Origin: Ophiura sarsii
Taxonomy: Eukaryota > Echinodermata > Ophiuroidea > Amphilepidida > Ophiuridae
Assembly (NCBI GenBank): GCA_035610835.1
Contig: CM069454.1
Location: 1,489,117 to 1,553,116 of the forward strand
Direction of reading: 5' to 3'
Length of the DNA stretch: 64,000 nucleotides
In this document: in pieces, positions 30,413 through 41,154 of the stretch
How the letters are laid out: every line of letters begins with the position of its first letter
How positions within the stretch are numbered: position 1 is the stretch's first letter
Made by a program: the position numbers and the translations under genes
Notes under the pieces: model-generated
Told to the model about the DNA's origin: nothing
The model's database searches: none
The model's input: the letters and a program-made list of their open reading frames with translations, nothing else

Positions 30413-30884
30413 TACTGCAGCAGAGCAAGATCGTTCAAAGCAATTTTGGCACAGCAGAAGGTTAATTGTGCTATGTCGAAAGCCTCGTAAAATCTTCATG
30501 TATTATAACAAAGCAATTACTACTATGAACATCAATATAGTTAAAGTTATTCAGACCGAAAATATAAATGGTACCACATGGATATAATTTATTAATTAGT
30601 TTGATACTTGCCTTCTTAATTTTGACCATTTTTGCTTCTTGTTTAGAAGATCGATCATTACTGACTTAATGTATGCCTTAGTTTTGACAAATGAATATGG
30701 CCATATAGCCGTATACACAGCCTATATCAAGAATAAACTTATATAATATTACGTCATTTTATATGTTTCATATACCTTATTGCAAAAAGGTAAACACCAG
30801 TTGATTATCATTTTCTGTTGCATTGAGGGATTGAAATAACGGGTATGTCCACCTCCAGCTTGCAGGCAAGCTGTGCATCTGTGT
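30413..30884. other. gene-free stretch with a Tc1 fragment
   Basis: Mostly unassigned. At 30841-30877 a 37-bp fragment (GGGTATGTCCACCTCCAGCT onward) matches, in reverse orientation, the end of the Tc1-like transposase at 34165-34200. Confidence 0.6.
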
Positions 30885-31310
30885 ATATTAAAGTTAAATC
30901 AAAGTTTATTGTTATATAATGGAATAACTTGACATATCAACGTTACATCATGATGTAATAATATATATAACAACTTCATATATTAACGGTAAATCATTCA
31001 TTATAGTTATGTAATGTACTCACTTGATATATTATAACGTTAAATCATAGTTTATCGTGATGTAAGGTAATAACTTGATATATTAACGTTAAACCCTAGT
31101 TTATCGTGATGTAATGTAATAACTTGATATATTAACGTTAAACCCTAGTTTATCGTAATGTAATGTAATAACTTGATATATTAACGTTAAACCCTAGTTT
31201 ATCGTAATGTAATGTAATAACTTGATATATTAACGTTAAACCCTAGTTTATCGTTATGTTATGTAAGAACTAGATATATTAACGTTTAATCATAGCCTAT
31301 TGTGATCATG
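30885..31310. repeat. 49-bp satellite, block 3
   Basis: Diverged units followed by four regular ones with the variant AACCCTAGTTTATCG (31080-31250). Confidence 0.9.
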
Positions 31311-31772
31311 GTGATGAATGTAATCTTATCAAGCGCGGCTGAACGTATTTTGAAATGAGGGGGCACAATGTTGATTTTGTTTGCAGCTGCGGAGCAGAGC
31401 AGCTCCGACCGGGTGGGTGTGGGAGGTAGTGTCTCCACCCGATTGCAAGAATTTCTTGTGATTTTAAAACGCCGGAAAACGCATTCCCAACCCCTCTCGA
31501 AAAATGTTTCGTCCAATAATTAATTCAGTGCGCCATAAGATGTTGGCATTTAGTTTATTTAGTGCTAATTTTTGTTTCTAATTGACACTCATTTTGCCAT
31601 GATTGCGTGTACATTTAGGCTACACAAGCTTTTAAAATAATATTAAAGTTTTTGAGGGCACATGCTAGCGCGCGAAAAATGGCTATTTATACATCTACCC
31701 GTCGTAACTCCATGATTTTCCTGGTATTTTTTTGCCGTCCTTTACTGTTACGCACAAATAGGCGCAAGTTAC
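31311..31772. other. no gene recognised
   Basis: Unique-looking sequence with a local GCAGCTGC/GAGCAG stretch near 31384. The minus-strand frame at 31286-31516 is unrecognised. Confidence 0.4.
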
Positions 31773-31775
31773 TAA

Positions 31776-32267
31776 GGGAGCAGTTCCATTTGTACGCGAT
31801 ATAAATTGCGAGAATGTTCCGGGCCCCGATGAGTTTTTTATCAGGCCCCGATGAGATTTTTATCGCGTACAGTTGCGAGAAGCAAAGGATTATTTATCGA
31901 GTAGCGTATTACCGCTTGTTTAAATATAACGAAAGATAAGTGGTCGGTATGTAAATAGAGCTTCGGGCTATTTATTCTAGTTGTAAGGTACAAATTCAGC
32001 ATTTCAAGTTTTTAGAGATAATGTTATTGATTATGGATGTTTAACGTAAATTGTATTATCCTCGTGTATTTGCTAAACAATGTCCCGCTCTATTTGCTAA
32101 ACATACCCCGGGGTATGGCAGAGGCCTCGTATCGGGCCCCGATGTCTATTTTATCGGGGCCTGATGACTATTTTATCGCGAATCAACTTGAAAAACATCG
32201 GGTCCAAAACATATCAGGCCCCGATACAGTCGCGATAAATTTATCGCGTATAAATGGAACTGCTCCC
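31776..32267. mobile_element. 492-bp inverted-repeat element with TAA target duplication
   Basis: Ends GGGAGCAGTTCCATTTGTAC and its inverted counterpart ...ATAAATGGAACTGCTCCC, flanked by TAA at 31773-31775 and 32268-32270. Inside both ends, ATCGGGCCCCGATG-like and ATCAGGCCCCGATG-like motifs recur about five times with TTTTATCGCG. The 3-bp TAA duplication fits PIF/Harbinger-type mobilisation. There is no coding capacity. Confidence 0.85.
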
Positions 32268-32570
32268 TAACGGACAACCATGTACCCCTGCGTAAACATT
32301 AACAATCCGCATAATGCGTATAAAGTTCGATCACCAAAGCAATTACGTATTGCCCCGAAAGAATGACGTATTTTGCATAACGCAGTAATTATGCGACATG
32401 TGAGTGGTTAGCTTGCACGATTAAGATCAGATTGATCCATTTGTAATGGGTGAAGCATGATTACATTGCCGTAAAGTGTACCTTAAGTTTATTGATTAAT
32501 AGTTTATATAAGTACCGTCCAGTATCAATACCGTAAACGACCACTTTAATTGACGGTTTTGAATCAGGAT

Positions 32571-32737
32571 AATGACTTTGATCAGTTGTTTTGTCGGTAA
32601 CTGTGAAGAATCAAAACAGTTTACTTTTGGACCTCGGGATTTCCCTCGGGGCTACGCCCCTCGTAAAATTCCTCGGTACCAATGTGAAAATGTATAATTC
32701 TTCACAGTTACCTCTAAACAACTGATACGCAGTCATT
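32571..32737. mobile_element. 167-bp hairpin element (MITE-like)
   Basis: Arm AATGACTTTGATCAGTTGTT (32571) running to AACTGTGAAGAAT is mirrored at 32696-32737 (ATTCTTCACAGTTACC ... GCAGTCATT). The loop contains CCCTCGGGGCTACGCCCCTCG-like dyads. Confidence 0.7.
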
Positions 32738-32744
32738 ATACTTT

Positions 32745-32990
32745 ACATCATAGTTTTGATATCGTGATGTAATGATATAACTTGATATATTAACGTTCAA
32801 TCATAGTTTATCGTGATGTAACGTAATAACTTGATATATTAACGTTAAATCATAGTTTATCGTGATGTAAGATCATAATAACTTGGTAAAATAACATGAA
32901 ATAGTATTTCTTTGTGATGTTATGTACTCATTTGCTATATTAACGTCAAATCAGTATCGTTATGTAATGTAATAACTTGATTTACGACCT
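32745..32990. repeat. 49-bp satellite, block 4
   Basis: About five units of the TTGATATATTAACGTTAAAT type between the hairpin element and unrelated sequence. Confidence 0.85.
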
Positions 32991-33790
32991 AGCGCACCAA
33001 GGGCGAGTAGCTGAAGAATAACGCTACCTCGCTAGTAGTACAGGAAACCCATACGTTGGTGTTTTGTTTCTGTTTTTTTTTCTTCCCTACCAACGTATGG
33101 GGAAATTGTATTGCGAGAAACTGTCAATTTAATTTGCTGTATGAAGTGAATGGAGTGCAACTCAAATGAGTTGTGGGTGAATTACAGCAAAACTGCTTTT
33201 CCGTTGATTTTCATACTAGCTACGCACCTTCATAAAGTCCTCATCTTTCTTTCCAGCCACTTTTTAAAACATGAAAATGCTAAATTATTCCATTATTTAA
33301 TCATAATTCTCCGCCGTGTAAATGCAATGGCAGAATTTTTTTTAGAACTTTCGGGATCGTATCGCAGTCCAGATTAGTCTCATACCCCACCGCAAAATAA
33401 CAAACATCTATATACGCTACGCACACCATACGAACTAACGAATATATTAATATGAGACTATTCATTTAAATCAAACATGGCGCCGATTTCGATAAACATC
33501 GCGAGTGCCGTAAAGTGAATGGGATTAGAATTTCGCTTTAAATTTCAAGGGAATAGTGCATTTGTACAAAATGTTAAACGAATGGCAAGATAGATGAGAA
33601 AGAGTAGACAAGAATAATCACAAAGAAGTTTGTTTTTGAGCTCTGGTAAGCGATACAGAAATTACCACAAAAATCATATTTAGAAGGAGTCATACTTAGG
33701 ATGAGGACAGATAGTGAAACATGCAAAATGCCCTATGATGAATAATACCAACTGATAACAAATATCACAAGTATGATTTGTTGTACTACA
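32991..33790. other. gene-free stretch with a 13-bp inverted repeat
   Basis: CCCATACGTTGGT (33048-33060) and ACCAACGTATGGG (33089-33101) form a perfect stem around a T-rich loop. The rest is AT-rich with no recognised gene. Confidence 0.5.
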
Positions 33791-34384
33791 AAATGGCAGT
33801 CAATAACCAATTGTTTGCTTCAATGAAACAAGATAAATCGTCACTGACCCAGACAACTTCTTGCATCACAGGTCACAGCAAACAATTTCAGCAACATAAA
33901 GTTAAAAACATTTCATAGAGTCAAAGCAAACTCATATCCAAACAAACAATGAAGTCATAAATAATGGGTATGTCCACCTCCAGCTTGCAGGCAAGCTGTG
34001 CCTCTCCCCAATCGAACATCTCTGGGATGAGCTTGGAAGACGTGTATCAAGAAGAGACCATCCACCTGTCAATAGACAAACACTTATTGCAGCACTGCAG
34101 GAAGAATGGAACAATGTTTCCCAGGTTACCATCAGGAACTTGATTGGAAGCATGAGAAGGAGATGCACAGCTTGCCTGCAAGCTGGAGGTGGACATACCC
34201 GTTATTAACCTGATTAATGACTTCATTATTTGTTTGGATATGAGTCTGTTTTGACTCTATGAAATGTTTTTAACTTTATGTTGCTGAAATTGTTTGCTGT
34301 GACCTGAGATGCAAGAAGTTGTCTGGGTCAGTGCAGATTTCTCTTGTGTCATTGAAGCAAACAATTGGTTATTGACTGCCATTT
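33791..34384. mobile_element. Tc1-derived fold-back element
   Basis: Arms 33791-34001 and 34165-34384 are inverted copies (for example TGGCAGTCAATAACCAATTG and its complement). They enclose 163 bp of transposase coding sequence. Each arm includes the last ~36 bp of the transposase frame plus ~180 bp of 3' flank. The structure looks like an inverted duplication of a Tc1 right end. Confidence 0.8.
34002..34208 (+). pseudogene. Tc1-like transposase, C-terminal fragment
   Basis: An uninterrupted 68-codon frame starting LSPIEHLWDELGRRVSRRDH, containing the catalytic Glu region of the DDE fold, and ending CTACLQAGGGHTRY with TAA at 34206-34208. The DNA-binding and Asp-bearing parts are absent because the upstream sequence is an inverted copy of the gene's own end. 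Less decayed than the Tc1 pseudogene at 26533. Confidence 0.9.
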
Positions 34385-35284
34385 GAAGCTACACGGTGCA
34401 GTAAATATTGTATCCAAATTTGGTACATTTTCATGCACAGAATTTTATTTGGTGATCTGTTAAAATTGTATAAGTTTCTTTTTTGGCTCAGTGTAGTTAT
34501 GTCGAGGAAATAGGTGACTTTAATCAAAAAAATTGCTTGGATTAAATGAACACACAAGTCAAATCAATTATTTATCAAGCAATAATATACATAATTATAG
34601 AAGCAATCAAGAGATAAATGACAGAAAAATAAATAAACTATAATCCACCATCAAGTTTAAAAAAAAAGAATAATAAGGAATAAACCGTGTTTCTAGATTG
34701 CCAGTGACATAGGCAGCATACGCACGCCACAGAGATCGACGAGTATATCTGTGATAGTTTTATTATTTAACCATTGATCCTTTTATTTACAACGAACGGA
34801 TTTTTATCGTGACATTTTGCCATTTTATACTATATTTCTATGTCACTCTCGCGCAAAATGTGTTTGTAATGTAATTAAAGTCCTTACTTTTGAAAGAACG
34901 GTAACAAACTTTGAAATTTTCGAACAAAGAAAATGGCGTCATTTTTACACAACCTTGCTCGACTGGACATGGTATGACATGTTGCATTATTTATGTTATT
35001 TAAATCAACATATTTTTATAATTCTACGGAACACCATTCGTGTCAATATGATTGCTGTTTGATACATGTACACACATTTGACGCATGCGACAATTAGTTT
35101 TGTAAAGGGACGATGCTGATTAATGTGGATATTTACCTCACTAATTACTATTCTGGTGTTACTCGCCAGTTTTGCTCTCATAATTACATCGTTAGTAAGT
35201 TACGCTACAGTAAGGGCATAACTACTAGGGAGGTAGCTTACCTCCCTATTAAGTCACGCTAGTTTAATGCACTCGGCCGAATGT
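34385..35284. other. no gene recognised; one short perfect palindrome
   Basis: TAGGGAGGTA-GCT-TACCTCCCTA at 35226-35248 is a perfect 10-bp stem. Remaining sequence is AT-rich with only short unrecognised frames. Confidence 0.45.
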
Positions 35285-35553
35285 AACGTTAAATAATTTA
35301 TGGCGATGTAAGGTAATAACTTGATATATAACCGTTAATCACATGTTATCGTTATGTATTGTAATAACTTGATATATTAACGTTAAATCAAAGTTTATCG
35401 AGATGTAGTATAATAACTTTATATTTGAACCGTAAATCATATTTGAGCGTGGTAGAATGTAATCTCTTGATATATTAACGTTAAATCATATTTTATCGTG
35501 ATATAATGTAATATCTTGATATATTAATGTTACATCATAGTTTTTCGTCATGT
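35285..35553. repeat. 49-bp satellite, block 5
   Basis: Diverged units (GATATATTAACGTTAAATCA) up to an inserted element at 35559. Confidence 0.85.
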
Positions 35554-35558
35554 TAATG

Positions 35559-35830
35559 ACGCACCATTAGATACTCTGGGGGGGGGGGGGGGGGGGAGGA
35601 AGTTAAAAAAAAAAACTTTGCCCACTATCCAGGAGAAGAAGAAAAAATTGCCCACCAACCAGGAAAAAAAATGACCCGCTGCTGAGTAAAAAAATAGAAG
35701 ATGCCTCACCCAACTCAATGTAAAAAAACACACAAAATGTCGCCTACCTAGCTGGCGAAAAAAGGAATTCCGCCCGACTCAATCTTACATGCCCCCCCCC
35801 CCCCCCCTTGAAAATCAAATGGTGCGTCCC
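35559..35830. mobile_element. 272-bp element bounded by ACGCACCATT inverted repeats, with poly-G and poly-C ends
   Basis: ACGCACCATT at the left and AATGGTGCGT at the right are inverted copies. TAATG flanks both sides (35554-35558, 35831-35835), and the interrupted satellite continues. A G run follows the left end and a C run precedes the right end, so the runs themselves form part of the inverted repeat. Confidence 0.7.
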
Positions 35831-35896
35831 TAATGTAATAATTTGATATTTTAACGTTAAATCATAGTTTTTCGTCATGTAATGTAGTTACTTGAT
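35831..35896. repeat. 49-bp satellite, block 6
   Basis: One to two units between two inserted elements. Confidence 0.75.
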
Positions 35897-36262
35897 ATTA
35901 TATGTAGGTGTTTAGATATCTGGACCGATTTTCAATTTGATTTATTTCTATTCTCCATGTACGGTAATCCTTAAAATAGTCATATTCCAAAGTGTGAGTT
36001 GCGTATTCACTGTAATGGTTCTTATTTTAGAAGCACAAGGTGATATGAAAATTGCCCATTGAGTAGTACATAAACTAGTCAGGTGGTTAACCACCGTTGG
36101 CAGTAATTCACTGCATTTTGACCTACTGTATAACGTATAAATAGAACATATCTTGCGCCTAAGATTTTACGGAATTAATGAGAAAAATATGGGTTTTCTT
36201 TTGATATAAAGATTGTTGAAATGAAGAAAGAAAACCGAAAGTGATCAGAACATACACCTTTA
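35897..36262. repeat. host repeat family H, uninterrupted copy
   Basis: Its left half matches 15285-15426 and its right half matches 17089-17265. It therefore represents the arrangement before the 1656-bp insertion. It begins TATGTAGGTGTT and ends ACATACACCTTTA, with AGGTGT/ACACCT inverted ends. It is itself inserted in the 49-bp satellite. Confidence 0.75.
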
Positions 36263-36490
36263 ATGTTAAATCACAGTGTCCTTGGTCTTGTGTAATTTGA
36301 TATATTAACGTTAAATCATAGTTTATCCTGAGGTAATGTAATAACTTGATATATTAACGTTAAATCATAGTTTATCCTGAGGTAATGTAATAACTTGATA
36401 TATCATATCATAGTTTATCGTGAGGTAATGTAATAACTTGATATATTAATGTTAAATCAAAGTTTATCATGAGGTAATGTAATACTGCAC
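36263..36490. repeat. 49-bp satellite, block 7
   Basis: About four units with the local variant TTTATCCTGAGGTAATG, showing local homogenisation distinct from the main block. Confidence 0.88.
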
Positions 36491-37376
36491 AGCATTTTCT
36501 CGCGGCTTGCGTGCGTTGAAAATGGTGACTAGATTTAAAGCTGGTGGTGAACTAGTGTATCCTTATTCACCACCAACTACTCAGTACTGTTTTTGAAATA
36601 GGTGTATAAATTAATGAGTCCGCTTCCGGGACTGATTCCAAGAATAAAAAGCTGCCTCTGGCAGCATTCACAAAGTTACACACGTGATAAATACTTGTTT
36701 TATTGAGCTGGTGATTGCACAAATAAAATCTGGGGACATTATCTACGGCCATGGTAGCATATGTGTTTCACCTCATTCGTGTCAGGTTGGGCGGTTCAGG
36801 CCTATGTAACACCCTATCTGCCCATTGTTTAGATTTGGTTCACAGTATAGCGCACTCTATCAGTTCTTCACCCGGAAGTTAAGCGTAAACTGTCTATCAT
36901 TCGTTGTGAATGAATATGCTGCCATGACTCTTCATGACCTCACACGATGTGATCGTCGCGACCCAGCGTCCTTCCCAACTGATCTGATTACAATATTCAT
37001 AAAATGCAAATAACGTCAAGCCCCTCCTCTGTCACTGTCAGACGAAGCCATCCACAATTTAAAATTATATTTTTGTTCCACGTAAACATTAATTTCAAAT
37101 AACCAATTTTGAATGTTTCGTGTCATATGAGAACTAAATTCTGCTATCATCAAAGCAAATCAGTTCTACTCTAAATCTCAATCAGCTTTTTTTTACCATT
37201 GATGTACTATTTCTGTGCCACAAATCATGTTTTGAGCCGATAAAATCCAACATGTCTTATGTTAGGTCGTCTGGTTTGCTACGACCATGATAGTGCGCCC
37301 CTATAAAACCTTCACCCGTGAATTTGCGCATAGTAGACGGGAACTTTGCCTTCGAGATACTTGTCCCATAGTTATA
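36491..37376. other. no gene recognised
   Basis: Contains a 9-bp hairpin GGTGGTGAA/TTCACCACC near 36542-36577. The short frames (for example 36825-37013) have no family resemblance. Confidence 0.45.
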
Positions 37377-37990
37377 TGGGCCATATCCAAAACCGTCGTT
37401 TTTGCGAGGGACGGAATTTGAGTGACATTTTTAATTATCCTGATATCCCAGTTAGGAAATTAGATACCTTAAGTATATTATTTGAATGATCTACCAATAC
37501 ACTACAACATGCAAGAAACAAAACATAGCTACGGTTAAGCAAGTTGCCATAGCAACACATTTTGTCCATGCGAGGGACGGACTTGACTACATGAACAAAT
37601 TCCGTCCCTCACATTTTAAATAATGTGTTGCTACAGGAACACAATTCATCCTAGCTATTTTGTTTGTCTTTGTTGTTGAAGTGTATTGGTTACTTGTTCC
37701 AATAATATCAATAATTTGTCTAATCAGTGTAACTGGAAAAGCAGACCATTAAAAGTGTAAACTTCCGTCCCTCGCAAAATTACAGAGAAATTCGGTCCCT
37801 CGCACACACATATGTGTTGCTACGGCAGCTTACTCCATCGTGATTGGGTTTCTTTGGTTTGTAGTTGAAGTACAATGGGTGCTTATTCAAATAACATACT
37901 TGAGCTTGTTAAATTCCTAACTGGAACAAACTGACAATCAAAAATGAAAAGTATGTCTCTTGCAATTGACATACTTTTGGATATGGCCCA
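37377..37990. mobile_element. 614-bp inverted-repeat element with TA flanks
   Basis: TATGGGCCATATCCAAAA (37375-37392) and TTTTGGATATGGCCCATA (37975-37992) are perfect inverted copies and include a TA at each edge, as in Tc1/mariner insertion. The interior carries repeated GCGAGGGACGGA (37408, 37573) and inverted TCCGTCCCTCGC copies (37602, 37766), plus duplicated GTGTTGCTAC phrases. No coding capacity. Confidence 0.8.
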
Positions 37991-38320
37991 TAATAGTCTC
38001 TAGGCGATTTCGAAACTATCGATCAAATTATAATATTGCGTGCATAATTCATTGAATGAGAGGATATATCTCACCGCACGATCATAGAAGAATTTTAGCG
38101 TTGACGCAACGACTGTGTCCAAGACTATCTCAAGCGATGACGTCACCTTAACACTTGAGACACCGATTTCAAATGAATTCGATGGTTCAAATGAACAGCC
38201 TCCCTGTTCGAATGTGCGCGCATACAGGCAAGCAAGCTTGTGCGTGCTTGGCTGCTGTGACGTTACAGGTGACATCGTCTATACCTGATTGTTCGAGAAG
38301 GATCTCATTTCTACTGATTA
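37991..38320. other. no gene recognised
   Basis: Unassigned sequence between two DNA elements. Confidence 0.4.
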
Positions 38321-39367
38321 TACGAGGGTCATTCAATAAGTTCTACCTCCTACCTCCTAACTTTGCTATTATACAAGCCAGTCGTTTGAAATATTCCACA
38401 ATTGAAGTTTTGAATCTCAGCTACAAAATCATAGTATATAGATTACTTTAAATAATCATTGTACTTTTCTGGATAGGCAGTAAAAACCAAACCTCCATTT
38501 AGTGCGACGGAAACAGGTAAAAAACAGCCAAATGTCTCCTGAGTGATATTCATTTGGCCAATTCTAAGAGACAAAATGTACCTATCGGTCAATTACAATC
38601 GTTTTAAGTTACAAATATCTCTTGAACAGACTTTAAACAATACAAGTGACTGATATTTTTTTGCTGAAAATACCCTCTTATTAGCCAGAACCAGACCAGG
38701 ACAGCCATCAATTTTAACCCTACCCTGGAGAACCGCTGCAAAAGGCATATTTGATCTTCATTATACAGGACTAAATGGATATATTTCAAGTCTCTCGAAG
38801 ATATATTTTCTATCACTGACTACCTGATTAACTATTCTAAATGTTGCATATAAGAAAAACTGATAAAGTTACTATCATGTTAAGATTTAACATTCGAGGC
38901 ATCACTGTGGCTTGACTTGTTACAACGAACATATGACTGAATATCAGTATTCCAGTATACTAAAGGCGTGTCAAAACATTCGAGTTGATATTATACTATT
39001 TGCAAGCTACAAAGGTTAATATTGCCTACAATCTGATTTATACATGATAGTATAGCATTATATTCAGAAAGCATCAATTGTTTTCTATGTTCAGTATTTA
39101 AATCGGGCGGTTATACTTAATCATACAATATGGAGAGAAAACGAAAAAACATGTATTTATCTTTGGGGTAGTTTTCCGTGTCCGTTGTCCAAAATCTCTC
39201 TCTAGCTTTGATTGCATCATGACAAAAGTGAAATAGGTATCAATTAGCATTTACTATAAATGTGTAGCTATGATTCAGAGCTATAATCATGACAAATGTC
39301 AAGAGGCTGACATTCATATTTGCGATGTTATGAGTGAGGAGGTAGAACTTATTGAATGACCCTCGTA
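38321..39367. mobile_element. mariner-like element, 1047 bp, non-coding
   Basis: TACGAGGGTCATTCAATAAG continuing to TTCTACCTCCT at the left is matched exactly in inverted form at the right end (39337-39367). The terminus is of the mariner type with TA at each edge, and the length is near that of mariner elements. The interior is AT-rich and has no transposase frame or recognisable DDE motifs. Confidence 0.85.
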
Positions 39368-39662
39368 TGTACGAATATCTGGGAGATAAGGAGATAACTT
39401 GCGCAATAACTATTAGCTGGCGTCAGTTTACCAGTATACTCGCTTTACGGTCAAGACGGATCGGAATTGGAATGTTCATGAACATTTCGATTTTTGAACG
39501 TATTTGAAGTATTTGTTTTCATCTATTATATATATATATTTTTAGGGTATTTCTGCTTTTTAAGGACAATATCGAAAACGCCAACAGTATACAGGCTTTA
39601 ATGATTGGCTGCACACATTTGGTCCTGCTGTAACACTGTGAAAAACCCCTTGGGCGATGCTG
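39368..39662. other. no gene recognised
   Basis: Includes a (TA)n run near 39528-39540. No gene or element boundary is seen. Confidence 0.4.
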
Positions 39663-39666
39663 TTAA

Positions 39667-40078
39667 AGGAAGTGTCCCGCAAGCATACTATTGTGCATTG
39701 TATGTTAGAAAAATAACTGTCGAGCCCAACTTTTGTAATTATATTGAACAAAACACCACACTTATGACAAAAACAAATAAAAACCGCCATCTCTCAACAT
39801 GCAATTTTTAAAATTCGCGGCGATCCAAAGTCCCGGTGTCGATGAAGTCATAGTTATACAATGCACATGCGCAAATTTGAGCACCGATACCCGTGACATC
39901 ATCGACACCGGGACTCTCGATCGCCGCGAATTTTAAAAAATGGCATGTTGAGTGATGGCAGTTTTTATTCATTTTTGTGACTAGTATGATGTTTTGTTCT
40001 ATCTAATTACATAATTAAGGCTCGATAATTATTTTTCTAACAAATAAAGCTCAATGTTGTGCTTGCGGGACCCTTCCT
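39667..40078. mobile_element. 412-bp TTAA-flanked near-palindromic element
   Basis: TTAA at 39663-39666 and 40079-40082 flank inverted arms of ~170 bp: AGGAAGTGTCCCGCAAGCA at the left and TGCTTGCGGGACCCTTCCT at the right. The inner ends TTCGCGGCGATCC and CGATCGCCGCGAA flank TCCCGGTGTCGATGA and its mirror. A transcript would form a long hairpin. Confidence 0.82.
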
Positions 40079-40089
40079 TTAACAATTAA

Positions 40090-40586
40090 GGGGGGGGGGG
40101 GGGGGGTGGACCCTCAGGTATAGCCTCCGTAAAACTGCCGTAACTTCTTCGTTATTCATTTAATCTATATGAAAGTATCCAATCTTTTTGCAGAAAAGGG
40201 TTCAATGAGTCCAACCAATGGTCATGAAATTGATAATTATAAAAAAAACATTTTACCTTCAAAATCATGAAAATCACTTTTTTGGCACTTTTTGGTCAAT
40301 AATTATAAAAATAAATCAGATATTCAACAACAACAAAAAACCCTCATAGGGAATTTTATTACGAATATATTAAATCTAGAACGACAAAATTTGACAAAAT
40401 ATATTTTTAGTTGTCTTGTTGAAACCTAAAATGGGTCAAAATACCTGTTTTAAAAAAATAAAAAATAAATAGTCAATTTCATGTTCATGGTTGAACCCTT
40501 TTCAATGTATACTTTTATATAGATTAGATGAATAATGAAGGAGTTACAGCAGTTTTACGGAGGCTATGCTGAGGGTCCACACCTCC
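40090..40586. mobile_element. TTAA-flanked fold-back element, copy 2
   Basis: TTAA at 40086-40089 and 40587-40590. GTGGACCCTCAGGTATAGCC and CTCCGTAAAACTGCCGTAAC at the left are mirrored at the right. Same family as 13601-14016. It starts with an 18-nt G run and lies only 4 bp from the preceding TTAA element. Confidence 0.82.
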
Positions 40587-40590
40587 TTAA

Positions 40591-41154
40591 TCGGAAATCA
40601 TAATTTCTGTTAACAATTGGTAAAGGTTGAACGTTGAGGTTTGAAGCATTTGCTGAAATCGTTGGCCGGTCAGGTTAAGTATTTTTAGAAGTAAAGTTCG
40701 CTCCATTTACCTTTATTCAGAAAACGTGCTTTGCAGTTAACAACAATAATAGTAATTGATAACCGCGCGTCCGTCGACATATATGCGGTTTAAGTTGATA
40801 TTGCTTCAATTCGATCGCCGATATCCGTTGACGTCGGGCTATATCCAGCTACGATAGTAAACGCGCCGCTTCCAACGTATAATAGTTACAGTTCACTTAA
40901 TCAGGGACATTCGATTGTCCCTGTTCCATCCAATGGCATGGCAGTAACATTGGATTATGAACATCGTGTATTCTAGAATATAGACACTTACAGAATCCCA
41001 TGCTAACACTTGCTGTTTATTCCGTCAGAATACAGAATATATTCTGAGCATGGTAATTATCCTGGGTCAATCATCCCTTGCTACTACCATGAGATTCTAC
41101 ATGGTTATTGTAGTTCGTTCACACCGATCATTAATGTTTCCACGATCTCAGGTT
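40591..41154. other. no gene recognised
   Basis: Unique-looking sequence with several CG-containing words (ACGTCGGGC, GATCGCCGATATCCG) but no open frame or repeat I can assign. Confidence 0.45.

Noticed and set aside
33932..34168. Minus-strand 78-codon frame
   Set aside because: It is the antisense of the Tc1 C-terminal fragment and its inverted arm.
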